Origin: Tessaracoccus massiliensis
GTDB taxonomy: Bacteria > Actinomycetota > Actinomycetes > Propionibacteriales > Propionibacteriaceae
Assembly (NCBI RefSeq): GCF_000826065.2
Contig: NZ_LN623543.1
Location: 412,144-476,143, forward strand
Direction of reading: 5' to 3'
Length of the DNA: 64,000 bases
This document shows, piece by piece, positions 35,721 through 48,258 of this stretch. The stretch's first letter is position 1; the number at the start of each line of letters is the position of its first letter. Below the pieces are notes generated by a model. The model had not been told where the DNA came from. It worked only from the letters and a program-made list of their open reading frames with translations, and did not search any database. Both the position numbers and the translations under genes were made by a program.

Positions 35721-36656
35721 ATGAGCGAGCGCATCACCACCGAGATCGACGGGCTCACCCTGAGCTTGAGCAATCTCGACAGGCCGTTGTTTCCGACCGG
35801 CTTCACCAAGGGAGAGCTCATCAGCTACTACGTGGAGATCTCGGAGATCCTGCTCCCACACCTGCGGGACCGCCCGCTGACGCGGGTGCGGTTCCCCAGC
35901 GGCACAGGAGGCGAATCGTTCTACGAGAAGAACGCGCCGGGCGGGACGCCGGAGTTCGTGCGCACAGTTGACGTGGCCACCAGCGCGGGGACGGTCAGCT
36001 ATGTCACCGCCACGCAGCGCGCGGACCTGGCGTGGCTGGCCAACCTGGCCGCCATCGAGTTGCACACCCCACAGTGGCGCACCACGGAGGCCACCGTCGG
36101 GGATGCAGGCATCGTCCTGGAGGGCCAGGATGAGCCGCGGGCCACGAGCCTGGTGGTGGACCTCGACCCGGGGCCAGGTGTCAGCACGGCACAGTCAGCC
36201 ACGGGGGCGATCCTGGCCGCGACAGCCCTGGCCGAAGTGGGCTTGGAGGCCCACCCGAAGAGTTCTGGCAACAAGGGGCTCCAGCTCACGGTGCCGATCC
36301 TGCCCACCCCGGCGTCGCAGGTCTACGACTTCGCGGTGTCGTTGGCCCGGCACCTGACTCGCCGGCACCCGAAAATCTTCGTGGCCACCATGGCCAAGCA
36401 GGCCCGCGCCGGCCTGATCTTCGTCGATTTCGCCCAGAACCTCGCGGCCCGCAACACCATCCACGCCTACTCGGTGCGCGGGCTGGACGTGCCTTCGGTG
36501 GCGACCCCACTGACCTGGGACGAGGTGGCTGCGTTGGAGGCCCCGGTGCGCACCAGCCCTTCTGCCATGCTTGACCGGATACAACGTATGGGCGATCTGT
36601 GGGCGGCAACCCTGCCCTCCACGGCGAGCCAGTCGCTACCCGACCCCCTCGACTGA
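35721..36656 (+). CDS. Stand-alone LigD-type polymerase (PrimPol) domain protein
   Basis: Archaeo-eukaryotic-primase-fold polymerase used in bacterial non-homologous end joining, 311 residues, without ligase or phosphoesterase domains. Markers are FPTGFTKGELISYYVEI, GESFYEKNAPGG, the catalytic acidic motif VVDLDPGPG, HPKSSGNKGLQL, and KIFVATMAKQARAG followed by DFAQN and ARNTIHAYSVR. AGGAGG at 35709-35714 supports ATG 35721. It faces away from adnA, and Ku is about 5 kb downstream on the other strand. The ligase of the pathway is not in the window. Confidence 0.92.
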   Translation: MSERITTEIDGLTLSLSNLDRPLFPTGFTKGELISYYVEISEILLPHLRDRPLTRVRFPSGTGGESFYEKNAPGGTPEFVRTVDVATSAGTVSYVTATQRADLAWLANLAAIELHTPQWRTTEATVGDAGIVLEGQDEPRATSLVVDLDPGPGVSTAQSATGAILAATALAEVGLEAHPKSSGNKGLQLTVPILPTPASQVYDFAVSLARHLTRRHPKIFVATMAKQARAGLIFVDFAQNLAARNTIHAYSVRGLDVPSVATPLTWDEVAALEAPVRTSPSAMLDRIQRMGDLWAATLPSTASQSLPDPLD

Positions 36657-36669
36657 CAGGATGGAGCCC

Positions 36670-37473
36670 ATGACGGACGAGTCGATCACCCCGCAGCCCC
36701 GCTCCGAGCGCGCGCACTACGTCCGCGAGCCGGCCTTCTGGGTGGCGGGCTGCAGCGACATGGGCCGGCGGCACCGCACGAACCAGGACGCCATGTGCCT
36801 GGCGGTGCGCTCCGAGCCGCGCAACGAGGCGATGCTCGCCATCGCTGACGGCGTGACCACCGCCGAGGGCTCGGAACTGGCCTCACTCGTGGCTGCGGAG
36901 ACGGTCGTGCAGCAACTGATCGAGCGGGTCGGCGAGGGAACGGCACCCAACCTCGCCTTCGTGCAGGCGTTCTCCGCCGCCAACGAGGAGGTCCTCGGCG
37001 CGGCGGACGAGCCGTCGGCCTGCACCCTGCTCGCGGCGATGGTCCAACCCGGCCTGATCGCGGTGGGCAACGTCGGCGACTCCCGCGCGTACTGGCTCAG
37101 CGACGACGGATCCACGGAACTGCTGTCGACCGATGACTCCATGGCCCAGGCACGGATCATGTTGGGTATGTCCCGCGACGAGGCCGAGCAGTCCAGCCAG
37201 GCGCACGCAATCACCAAGTGGCTCGGCAGGCAGGCGACGAACGTGACGCCGTCGGTGATCACCGCCCAACCCCAGACCAACGGCTGGCTGCTGCTGTGCA
37301 CCGACGGCCTGTGGAACTACGCGAGTTCGCCGGAGGACATGTCCGCGCTCTTCAGCGAGCATCTCGGCAGGACATCAGGCCCGGCGGCGCTGGCCGAGTC
37401 GTTGGTGAATTGGGCCAACGAGCAGGGCGGCAAGGACAACATCACCGTCGTGCTCGCCCGCGTCGAGCACTGA
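36670..37473 (+). CDS. PP2C-family serine/threonine protein phosphatase
   Basis: Metal-dependent protein phosphatase, 267 residues, soluble. Motifs: GCSDMGRRHRTNQDA, MLAIADGVT, AVGNVGDSRAYWL, LLLCTDGLWNYA and GGKDNITVVLARV, which keep all the metal-binding Asp residues. ATG 36670 has GGAG upstream; ATG 36661 is in frame and also possible. It follows the polymerase gene by 13 bp and is likely in one transcript with it. No kinase is nearby, so its substrates cannot be inferred. Confidence 0.9.
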   Translation: MTDESITPQPRSERAHYVREPAFWVAGCSDMGRRHRTNQDAMCLAVRSEPRNEAMLAIADGVTTAEGSELASLVAAETVVQQLIERVGEGTAPNLAFVQAFSAANEEVLGAADEPSACTLLAAMVQPGLIAVGNVGDSRAYWLSDDGSTELLSTDDSMAQARIMLGMSRDEAEQSSQAHAITKWLGRQATNVTPSVITAQPQTNGWLLLCTDGLWNYASSPEDMSALFSEHLGRTSGPAALAESLVNWANEQGGKDNITVVLARVEH

Positions 37474-37496
37474 CGCGGGCCGCTTGGATCCGCGGC

Positions 37497-37502
37497 TAGA
37501 GT
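37497..37502 (+). promoter_or_regulatory. -10 box of a leaderless transcript for the DUF3107 gene
   Basis: TAGAGT ends seven bases before ATG 37510 and there is no ribosome site between, so the mRNA probably starts at the ATG. Confidence 0.55.
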
Positions 37503-37509
37503 TGTCCGC

Positions 37510-37734
37510 ATGGAAGTCAAGATCGGCATCACAGACGTCGCCCGCGAAGTCACCATCGACACCACCGCCTCAGCCGATGAGGTCGTTGACCAGCTGCGTA
37601 AGGCCGTGGCTGACTCCGGCCTCTTCGAACTCGTCGACGAGAAGGGTCGCCGCGTGATCGTGCCCGCGTCCCGCGTGGGATACCTCGACATCGGCAGCGC
37701 CAGCACACGCGTCGTAGGCTTCGGCGCGGTCTGA
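37510..37734 (+). CDS. DUF3107 protein (Rv3208A/TB9.4-like)
   Basis: Small conserved actinobacterial protein of 74 residues: MEVKIGITDVAREVTIDTT opens a beta strand-helix-strand fold and KGRRVIVPASRVGYLDIG ends it. No catalytic residues are evident. It lies 69 bp before the DEAD-box helicase gene, in the same order as in M. tuberculosis (Rv3208A, Rv3211). Function unknown. Confidence 0.85.
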   Translation: MEVKIGITDVAREVTIDTTASADEVVDQLRKAVADSGLFELVDEKGRRVIVPASRVGYLDIGSASTRVVGFGAV

Positions 37735-37803
37735 CCGACCCGCCTGGGGTAGAGTGGGCCCTCGCGGGCGCACTCTGCCCGCCTCCGGCCGCGCACCCGC
37801 GCC

Positions 37804-39288
<1,485 letters not shown>

Positions 39289-40383
39289 TCAGTACATCAT
39301 CTTCATCGCCGACCGGACCTCTGCGAGGGTCTGGTCGGCGATGTCGTTGGCGCGGGCGTTGCCCCGGGCCAGCACATCGCGCAGGTGTCCCGGATCTGCC
39401 ACCAGTTCGGCGCGGCGCTCGCGGATGGGGGCGAACTTCTCGTTGACGGCCTCAGTCACGAGCTTCTTGAGCCCGCCACCGCCGCCGTCGCCGATCTCCT
39501 CGGCGATCTCCACCGGCTCCCTGTCGAGGCACAGCGCGGCGAGGTTGACCAGGTTGGAGACCTCGGGGCGGTTCGTCGGGTCGTAGGTGATGTGGCGGTC
39601 AGAATCCGTGACGGCGCGCTTGAGCAGCTTGGCCGTCTGCTCCGCGGTCATACCGATCTCGATGGTGTTGTTCTTTGACTTGCTCATCTTGGTGCCGTCC
39701 AGGCCCAACACTGTGCCGGACTTGCTGAGCAGCGCTTCGGGGCTGGGGAACACCGGCCGGGACTCGTCGGCCCGGCCGTACCGCTCGTCGAAGCGACGGG
39801 CGATCACGCGAGCCAACTCGAGATGCGGCAGCTGGTCCTTACCCACCGGAACCAGGTTGGCCTTGCAGAACAGGATGTCGGCCGCCTGGTGCACCGGGTA
39901 GGTCAGCATGAGGCCGGACATCGGCCGGTCGCCGGTGTCGTCGGTCTCCGCCTTGACGGTGGGGTTGCGGCGCAGTTCAGCATCGGTGACCACGGAGAGG
40001 AACGGCAGCATCAGCTGGTTGAGTGCCGGCACCGAGGAGTGCGTGAAGAACGTCACGTGCTCTTCGTCGAGGCCGGCGGCGAGGTAATCCGCGAGCAGCG
40101 AGTAGACGCGTTCGCGGATGGGGCCCATGCCGTCGCGGTCCGTGATGACCTGGTAATCGGCGATCAGCACCATCGTCTCGACACCCAGCGAGGCCAGCCG
40201 CACCCGGTTCTCCAGCGAACCGAAGTAGTGCCCGATGTGGAGGTTGCCCGTGGGCCGGTCACCCGTCAAAATGCGGAACCGGCTGGGGTCCTTCGCCAAC
40301 TGCCTCTCGATCTCCAGGCTGCGCGCTGTGGAGCGCGCCAGCGACGCATCGATGTCGGAAGAGATCTCGTCGGTCACGGACAT
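39289..40383 (-). CDS. trpS: Tryptophanyl-tRNA synthetase
   Basis: Class I aminoacyl-tRNA synthetase charging tRNA-Trp, 364 residues. The HIGH-type motif is in GNLHIGHYFGS near residue 52 and the KMSKS motif is KMSKSKNN near residue 233. GRPTGNLHIGH is preceded by SRFRILTGDRP. The C-terminal helices fit the expected anticodon-binding part. It is transcribed alone or with nothing clear upstream; 61 bp separate it from the PHP gene stop. Confidence 0.95.
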   Translation of the reverse strand: MSVTDEISSDIDASLARSTARSLEIERQLAKDPSRFRILTGDRPTGNLHIGHYFGSLENRVRLASLGVETMVLIADYQVITDRDGMGPIRERVYSLLADYLAAGLDEEHVTFFTHSSVPALNQLMLPFLSVVTDAELRRNPTVKAETDDTGDRPMSGLMLTYPVHQAADILFCKANLVPVGKDQLPHLELARVIARRFDERYGRADESRPVFPSPEALLSKSGTVLGLDGTKMSKSKNNTIEIGMTAEQTAKLLKRAVTDSDRHITYDPTNRPEVSNLVNLAALCLDREPVEIAEEIGDGGGGGLKKLVTEAVNEKFAPIRERRAELVADPGHLRDVLARGNARANDIADQTLAEVRSAMKMMY

Positions 40384-40444
40384 GAGGGAACCTGCCTGGG
40401 TGAGTAGTGGATGTGCGGCACCCAGCCTATCGCTCTGCCCGTCG

Positions 40445-41299
40445 TCAGACGATCTGGCCGCCCCTGGACTTGACCCGGCCCATCAGGTCACGGAAGGCGG
40501 ACTTGCGGGTGAGGTGGGCACCCAGCGGGTTGTTCTTCTTGCCGAGCCCGTGGTAGTCGCTGGATCCGGTGCGCACCAGCCCGAGCCGGGCCCCCATCTC
40601 GAACAGCAGCGAGCGCGCCTCGTCGTCGTGGTCCGGGTGGTCGACCTCGATGCCCTCGAGTCCGTAATCGCGTACGAGTTGCTCCAGGTACGGTGCGTCG
40701 ATCACCTCCCGGCCGCGGCGCGCCCACGGGTGTGCGATCACCGCGACGCCTTTGGCACCGTGGATGAGCTCGATCCCGCGCTCCAGGGACGCTGCGTAGC
40801 GCTTCACGTAGCCGGGCCGGTCCTCCCCCAGCCACTCAGCGAACGCGGCGTCGCGGTCCGCCACATAGCCCTTGGAGACCATCGCATCGGCGACGTGGGG
40901 GCGCCCGACGGCGGGGGCCCCCATGGAAACCTGGTTGACATCATCCATGGTCAGTTCGAGCCCGGCCTCGTTGAGCCTTTCGACCATCAGCGGCAACCGG
41001 TGGCTCCGGCCGTGGCGGATCCGGGCCAGCTCCTCGCCGAGGTTGCGTTCGTAGGGGTCGCAGCCGTAGCCGAGCAGGTGGACGGGACGTCCCTCCACCT
41101 CCGTCGACATCTCGATCCCGCACAGCACCTTGACGCCGATGCGCTTGCCCGCCTCCTGCGCCTCGAGCACGCCGCCGAACGTGTCATGGTCGGTCAGGGC
41201 GATGACGTCCAGATCCGCCTGGAGGGCCTTCATGACGAGGCTGGTCGGCGAGTCGGTGCCGTCCGAGACGCGCGAGTGCGTGTGCAGGTCGATTCTCAT
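40445..41299 (-). CDS. PHP-domain phosphoesterase (RNase AM/YciV-like)
   Basis: Metal-dependent phosphoesterase of the PHP family, 284 residues. Metal ligands: MRIDLHTHSRVSDGT, VIALTDHDTFGG, VLCGIEMSTEVEG, VAVIAHPWARRG and a final RTGSSDYHG. Proteins of this type in enterobacteria (RNase AM) trim RNA 5' ends and degrade 3',5'-bisphosphonucleotides; that role is inferred here. No DNA polymerase domain is attached. Confidence 0.85.
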   Translation of the reverse strand: MRIDLHTHSRVSDGTDSPTSLVMKALQADLDVIALTDHDTFGGVLEAQEAGKRIGVKVLCGIEMSTEVEGRPVHLLGYGCDPYERNLGEELARIRHGRSHRLPLMVERLNEAGLELTMDDVNQVSMGAPAVGRPHVADAMVSKGYVADRDAAFAEWLGEDRPGYVKRYAASLERGIELIHGAKGVAVIAHPWARRGREVIDAPYLEQLVRDYGLEGIEVDHPDHDDEARSLLFEMGARLGLVRTGSSDYHGLGKKNNPLGAHLTRKSAFRDLMGRVKSRGGQIV

Positions 41300-41372
41300 G
41301 GCCTCATCCTAGGCACTCCGGCACCCCTGTTGGGCTACCTGAAGGAGGTCTCACGCCAGGTAGCCTTGAGGC

Positions 41373-41846
41373 ATGGATCTCGATTACACCCACACGTACG
41401 CAGCAGAGCCCGAGCGCGTCGTCGCCCTCCTCCGCAACAAGGATTTCATCGCCGACGTAGCCCGCCACGCCGGCGCCACGGAACACGACGTCGACATCAA
41501 CGATCAGGCCACGATCCTGACGATGTCGCTGCCGGTGCCCGAGTCGATCGCCAAGTTCGTGGGCCGCACGATGAAGCTGAAGCAGACCTTCCGTTTCCAG
41601 GCGCCGCAGGCCGATGGCAGCATCCATGGCACCGTGGACGTCGACGTGCCGGGCATGCCTGTCGACGTCACCGCCAACGCGGCGATGCTGCCCCAGGGTG
41701 ACGGCACGACCCAAGGCCGCTACACCGGTGACCTGAAGGTCAAGATCCCGCTGGTGGGCAAGAAGGTGGAGGCCCAGGTGGAGCCTTACATCCGCCAGGC
41801 TTTCGCCGGCCTTGAGCGCCGGGCAGCGGACTGGCTCAGCCGCTGA
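41373..41846 (+). CDS. DUF2505 protein
   Basis: Actinobacterial protein of 157 residues with a START/SRPBCC-like pattern: DLDYTHTYAAEPERVVALL at the start, then alternating strands (VDINDQATILTMSLPVP, LKQTFRFQAPQADGSIHGT, TTQGRYTGDLKVKIPLVGK), ending in an amphipathic helix AQVEPYIRQAFAGLERRAA. TAGCCT six bases before the ATG suggests a leaderless mRNA. It is convergent with ku, stop to stop with no gap. Ligand unknown. Confidence 0.8.
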   Translation: MDLDYTHTYAAEPERVVALLRNKDFIADVARHAGATEHDVDINDQATILTMSLPVPESIAKFVGRTMKLKQTFRFQAPQADGSIHGTVDVDVPGMPVDVTANAAMLPQGDGTTQGRYTGDLKVKIPLVGKKVEAQVEPYIRQAFAGLERRAADWLSR

Positions 41847-42656
41847 TCAGCCGGCCTTGCTGGCCGAGGCCTCCTCGCGCCGCTTCTTCGCCGCCTCCAC
41901 CGACGCCTTGAGCGCAGACATCAGGTCGACCACGTCGCCGGTGGGGGCGGAGCGGTCGTCGTGCTCAGGCATGTCGACGCCGGCGAGCTTCGCCTCGACC
42001 ACCTCGAGGAGCGCCTCGCGGTAGGAATCCGTGTAGGCCTCCGGATCAAAGGTGCCTTCGAGTTGGTCGATGAGCAGCTTGGCCATCTCGATCTCCGCAT
42101 CGGAGATCTTGATCTCGTCCGACGGCGCGGCGAACTCCCCGTCGCGCAGTTCATCGGGCCAGTACATGGTGTGCATCAACAGCAGGTCGTCCTTGGCGCG
42201 GATGAGCGCCAACGACTCCCGGCTGCGCAACGCCACCTTTACCACGGCGACCTTCTTCTCCTTGGCCAGCGCCTCCCGCAGCAGCACGTACGGCTTCTGC
42301 CCCGCAGCCTCCGCCTCCAGGAAGTAGGTGCGCTGGAAGAAGGTGGGGTCGACCTCATGTTCGTCGACGAACTGCACTACATCAACGCTCTTGAGCGTGG
42401 TCAGTGGCAGGTTGGAGAAATCCTCGTCCGTGAGGATGGCCATGCGTCCGTCGCTGGCCTCGTAGCCCTTGGCGATGTCGGCGAACTGCACCACCTCCCC
42501 GCACTTCTCGCATACTCTCTGGTAGCGGATCCGGCCACCGTCGCTGGAGTGCACCTGCCGGAAGCTCACGTCCCGGTCCTCGGTAGCTCCGTACAGCTTG
42601 ACGGGGATGGAGACCAGGCCGAAGGAGACCGCCCCCTTCCAGATGGAGCGCGGCAT
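41847..42656 (-). CDS. ku: Ku, non-homologous end-joining DNA-end-binding protein
   Basis: Homodimeric ring protein that loads onto double-strand DNA ends, 269 residues. PRSIWKGAVSFGLVSIPVKLYGATE is at the start (typical of bacterial Ku), then YQRVCEKCGEVVQF, and GYEASDGRMAILTDEDF. The C-terminal tail is Lys/Arg/Ala-rich (AAKKRREEASA), as needed for contact with the ligase/polymerase or DNA. It starts one base after the upstream DUF6912 gene's stop. The likely polymerase partner is at 35721-36656. Confidence 0.95.
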   Translation of the reverse strand: MPRSIWKGAVSFGLVSIPVKLYGATEDRDVSFRQVHSSDGGRIRYQRVCEKCGEVVQFADIAKGYEASDGRMAILTDEDFSNLPLTTLKSVDVVQFVDEHEVDPTFFQRTYFLEAEAAGQKPYVLLREALAKEKKVAVVKVALRSRESLALIRAKDDLLLMHTMYWPDELRDGEFAAPSDEIKISDAEIEMAKLLIDQLEGTFDPEAYTDSYREALLEVVEAKLAGVDMPEHDDRSAPTGDVVDLMSALKASVEAAKKRREEASASKAG

Positions 42657-42657
42657 C

Positions 42658-43128
42658 TCAGCTGCCCTCCTTGTACTCGACCTTGTCGTTCCAGAGCAGG
42701 TCGTGGTTCTCCAGGAGAGCCTGCACCTGCGGCTGGGCCCAAGCCTGATCGATCGTCAGCCCCTTGGCGATCGCCGCGGCGTCGGCCACATCGGCTCCGG
42801 GTTCCTCGGCGAACCAGGCGGTCATCGCCGAGGGCGGGCACAGCGAGAGCACCACCTGGCCGTTGGCGGGATCTGCCCCGGGCTTGACCTGAGCCTCATC
42901 CACCTCTGCCACGACGACCAGCCTCTCACCGTGCACGGTGAGGCCGGCGACCGATGCCAGCACCATCGCGGCGTGCTCGGCGTCCTCCATCTCATCCTGG
43001 CCGTACTCCAGTTCGGCCAGCAGCTCGGGCGTGACCGTGTAGGCCACCCTGTCGACGACGGCGGGGCGGCCGGCCAGCATGGACAGCTCAGAGTACGAGA
43101 TGGGGATGAACACCAGTTGACGCTTCAC
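42658..43128 (-). CDS. DUF6912 protein
   Basis: Protein of 156 residues of unknown function. QLVFIPISYSELSMLAGRP, YTVTPELLAELEYGQDEMEDAEHAAM and VVAEVDEAQVKPG resemble actinobacterial DUF6912 proteins, from memory. GTG 43128 follows GGAGG closely; readings further upstream overlap the divergent lipoprotein gene. It leads ku with a one-base gap, so the two are probably cotranscribed. Confidence 0.65.
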   Translation of the reverse strand: MKRQLVFIPISYSELSMLAGRPAVVDRVAYTVTPELLAELEYGQDEMEDAEHAAMVLASVAGLTVHGERLVVVAEVDEAQVKPGADPANGQVVLSLCPPSAMTAWFAEEPGADVADAAAIAKGLTIDQAWAQPQVQALLENHDLLWNDKVEYKEGS

Positions 43129-43177
43129 CCCTCCAGAGTAGTCGCGCCGGGCATCACAGGGTAGGTTCGTAGGCGCC

Positions 43178-43519
43178 ATGAAGAACCTCGCCCGCCTCGT
43201 CGTGTCCCTGTTCGCCGCCGTCGCCCTCGTCGCGTGCGGCTCCCCCGCCTCCGCCCCTGCGCTGACGGTGGAGCTGGAGCTGGATATCACGGATCCGCCG
43301 GGCCCCACGCAACGCATCGAGCTGCCGCTGGGCGCCGAGATCACGATGCGGATCACCACGGCGATCGAGGATCACGCCCACCTGCACGGCTACGAGCTGG
43401 AGGAGTTCACGAAACCGGGCGAGCCCATCGAGTGGGTGTTCACGGCGAACATGGCCGGCACCTATGAGCTGGAGTCGCATACAACCGATGCCATCTGGGC
43501 CGAGGTGGTCGTGTCATGA
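43178..43519 (+). CDS. Small lipoprotein with cupredoxin-like domain
   Basis: Exported lipoprotein of 113 residues. The signal MKNLARLVVSLFAAVALVAC ends in a lipobox (LVAC) with Cys20. The mature part is a short beta-sandwich: LTVELELDITDPPGPTQRI, ITMRITTAIEDHAHLHGYEL, a EWVFTANMAGTYELESH strand. Several histidines (HAHLHG, ESH) could bind copper as in type I cupredoxins, but no full Cys-His-Met set is visible. It overlaps the following membrane protein by ATGA. Confidence 0.7.
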   Translation: MKNLARLVVSLFAAVALVACGSPASAPALTVELELDITDPPGPTQRIELPLGAEITMRITTAIEDHAHLHGYELEEFTKPGEPIEWVFTANMAGTYELESHTTDAIWAEVVVS

Positions 43520-44778
43520 TCCCGCTGCACGGCATCGCGTCGCGCTCAGACCTGCCGCTCCCCTTCGAGCTTGTGGTGGCCGGCGGCGCAATCGTCCTGA
43601 TCATCACGTTCTGGGTGGCGCTGTTCGCCTGGAAACAGCCCAGGTACCGCGAGCAGAAGGGGCGGGAGCTTCCGCGGTTGACCAGGCTCATCGACTCCCC
43701 TACATTCTCCCGCACGCTTCGCATCGTCGTGGCGCTCGTCTGGTTACTGATGGCCGCGGCGCTGTTCTTCGGCGTCGACAGGATCGACAATCCGGTGCTG
43801 GGGTTCGTCTACGTGCTCCTCTGGGTGGGCCTGGTGCCCCTCGCCCTCCTGTTCGGCGACGTCTACCGCCGCACCAACCCGCTGCGCCTCCTGCTGCGGT
43901 TCCGCGGCGCCACTGCACCCGCCCCGCACCCCTCGACCGCGTCCGTCCTGCCGGCGGCCCTTGCGCTGACCGTGTTCCTGTACCTGGAGCTGGTGCAACC
44001 TGGCGGCGCCACGGTGCCGGTGGTGCGCTGGTTCGCGATCGGCTGGGTGGTCTGGGTCGTAGCGGGCGCACTGCTGCGCGGCCAGCGCTGGATCCAGCAG
44101 GCCGATCCATTCGAGGCATACTCCACCACCGTCGCCCGGCTGTCGCCGTGGACCCGCTCCCAACGCGGGATGCTGATGTGGATCAACCCGCTGCGCAACC
44201 TCGCCTCCTGGCGGGCGCCGCGCCACCTGGCGTTACTGACCTGCGTGCTCCTGGGCGGCACCCTGTTCGATGCGCTGTCCAACACAGCCTGGTGGGTGCG
44301 CGCCACGCAGGAACTCGACAGCTGGCTCTGGCCACTCAGCACGCTGGCGCTCCTGGCCTCCATCGGCATCATCTACGGGCTGTTCGCACTGGGCACCCGT
44401 CCCTACCGCGGCCTCTCCATGGATGCGCTGGCACCGGGGCTCGTCCCGCTCGTGGTCGGGTACGCCCTGTCCCACTACGGCACCATGCTCTACCTGGAGG
44501 GCCAGCGGACCGTCATCCGGAGCAGTGACCCCCTGGGCAGGGGCTGGAACCTGTTCGGCATGATCGAGGCGGCACCGGACACGACGCTGTTCCTGTACCC
44601 CACCTTCATCGCGGTACTCCAAGTGGTGTTGATTGTGGGCGGACACGCCCTCGGCGTCCTCGTGACCCACGACATCGCGCTGCGCACGGCCCCCAGCGGG
44701 GCACGGGTGCACCTGCCGCTGCTGGCCATGATGGTGGTGTTCACGACGGGCGGGCTGCTGTTGATGTTCGGCGGCTAG
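43516..44778 (+). CDS. Polytopic membrane protein, coupled to the lipoprotein
   Basis: Integral membrane protein of 420 residues with about ten hydrophobic helices, among them FELVVAGGAIVLIITFWVAL, LGFVYVLLWVGLVPLALLFG, VVGYALSHYGTMLYLEG and LLAMMVVFTTGGLLLMFGG. No known transporter signature was recognised. A histidine in YALSHYG and a histidine-rich N-terminal turn (MIPLHGIA) are of interest given the possible metal-binding lipoprotein upstream. The two are coupled (ATGA), so they probably act together at the membrane. Confidence 0.7.
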   Translation: MIPLHGIASRSDLPLPFELVVAGGAIVLIITFWVALFAWKQPRYREQKGRELPRLTRLIDSPTFSRTLRIVVALVWLLMAAALFFGVDRIDNPVLGFVYVLLWVGLVPLALLFGDVYRRTNPLRLLLRFRGATAPAPHPSTASVLPAALALTVFLYLELVQPGGATVPVVRWFAIGWVVWVVAGALLRGQRWIQQADPFEAYSTTVARLSPWTRSQRGMLMWINPLRNLASWRAPRHLALLTCVLLGGTLFDALSNTAWWVRATQELDSWLWPLSTLALLASIGIIYGLFALGTRPYRGLSMDALAPGLVPLVVGYALSHYGTMLYLEGQRTVIRSSDPLGRGWNLFGMIEAAPDTTLFLYPTFIAVLQVVLIVGGHALGVLVTHDIALRTAPSGARVHLPLLAMMVVFTTGGLLLMFGG

Positions 44779-44789
44779 CCCGCCCACAG

Positions 44790-44873
44790 GGTGTTGTCCG
44801 AACCCCTGCAGGTGTTGTCCGGGCAGGCCCGGGTGTTGTCCGTTACCCATGCGGTGTTGTCCGTTGCCTCCTG
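44790..44873. repeat. Four-copy direct repeat GGTGTTGTCCG with exact 21-bp period
   Basis: GGTGTTGTCCG occurs at 44790, 44811, 44832 and 44853. Each 11-bp copy is perfect, and the 10-bp spacers differ from one another. The period of 21 bp is two helical turns, so all copies face the same side of the DNA. The array lies 11 bp after the membrane protein stop and 40 bp before the DUF6459 gene. It could be a regulator-binding array, or part of an unrecognised repeat element. Confidence 0.8.
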
Positions 44874-44913
44874 ACGCGTGACCGGGGGTCAGTCAGGCGC
44901 TTAGCGTCAGGGC

Positions 44914-45288
44914 ATGAGTTTCCCCAGCATCACCAGGATCCATCCGGACAGCCACCCGCACGGGGCGCCGCCGCAGGCACTGCGCCTGATCCACGTCCTC
45001 CTCGAAGCCGTCGCCGGGCGCAGGGCACTCCATCAGGTGCGGCCCCTCCTGGCCGCCGCGCCCTTCACCCGCTTGGCAGACTACGCCGATGCCGGCACCT
45101 TCCGGCGCATGGCCATCGGCCCGGTGCGCGCCCAGATGCCCACCAGCCGGGCTGTCGAAGCGACGGTTTCGCTGCTGTGCGGCGGCCGGATCGTCAGTTG
45201 CGCGATCCGGCTCGACGTGCATCACGGCAGGTGGCGCTGCACCGAGTTGACGGTGCTGCAACCGGCAGCACTACTGGCTGCGGCCTGA
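44914..45288 (+). CDS. DUF6459 (Rv3235-like) protein
   Basis: Protein of 124 residues, Ala/Arg-rich. ALRLIHVLLEAVAGRRALHQVRPLL is a helix-rich first half, and SRAVEATVSLLCGGRIVSCAIRLD with GRWRCTELTVL is a beta-strand second half, consistent with Rv3235-type proteins next to secA. It is convergent with secA, the two stops lying four bases apart. No clear ribosome site was found before the ATG. Function unknown. Confidence 0.68.
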   Translation: MSFPSITRIHPDSHPHGAPPQALRLIHVLLEAVAGRRALHQVRPLLAAAPFTRLADYADAGTFRRMAIGPVRAQMPTSRAVEATVSLLCGGRIVSCAIRLDVHHGRWRCTELTVLQPAALLAAA

Positions 45289-45292
45289 CGCG

Positions 45293-48115
<2,823 letters not shown>

Positions 48116-48212
48116 GATTCCCACGGGGCGTATCCTTCTCATCGCTTTCGTGCCGGGCCGGTGCCGACCACCGCCTGCCATCCTAACCCAGAGGCCAAAG
48201 CTTGATAAACGA

Positions 48213-48246
48213 GCGCTCGCCCCGGCTGGCCGGCCGGGGCGAGCGC
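48213..48246. terminator. Strong hairpin terminator downstream of hpf
   Basis: Arms GCGCTCGCCCCGG (48213-48225) and CCGGGGCGAGCGC (48234-48246), 13 bp perfect with an eight-base loop. On the minus strand, the direction of hpf, it is followed by TCGTTTATC. It closes the hpf transcript before secA. Confidence 0.85.
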
Positions 48247-48258
48247 GTGGAAGAGAGT

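Noticed and set aside
44790-44873. CRISPR array
   Set aside because: Repeats are 11 bp with 10-bp spacers, far too short for CRISPR, and no cas genes are nearby.
44790-44880. Coding repeat (seven-residue GVVR units)
   Set aside because: 21 bp equals seven codons, and one plus-strand frame is open, but the frame has no start or ribosome site and its product has no recognisable fold; the minus frame I read contains a stop.
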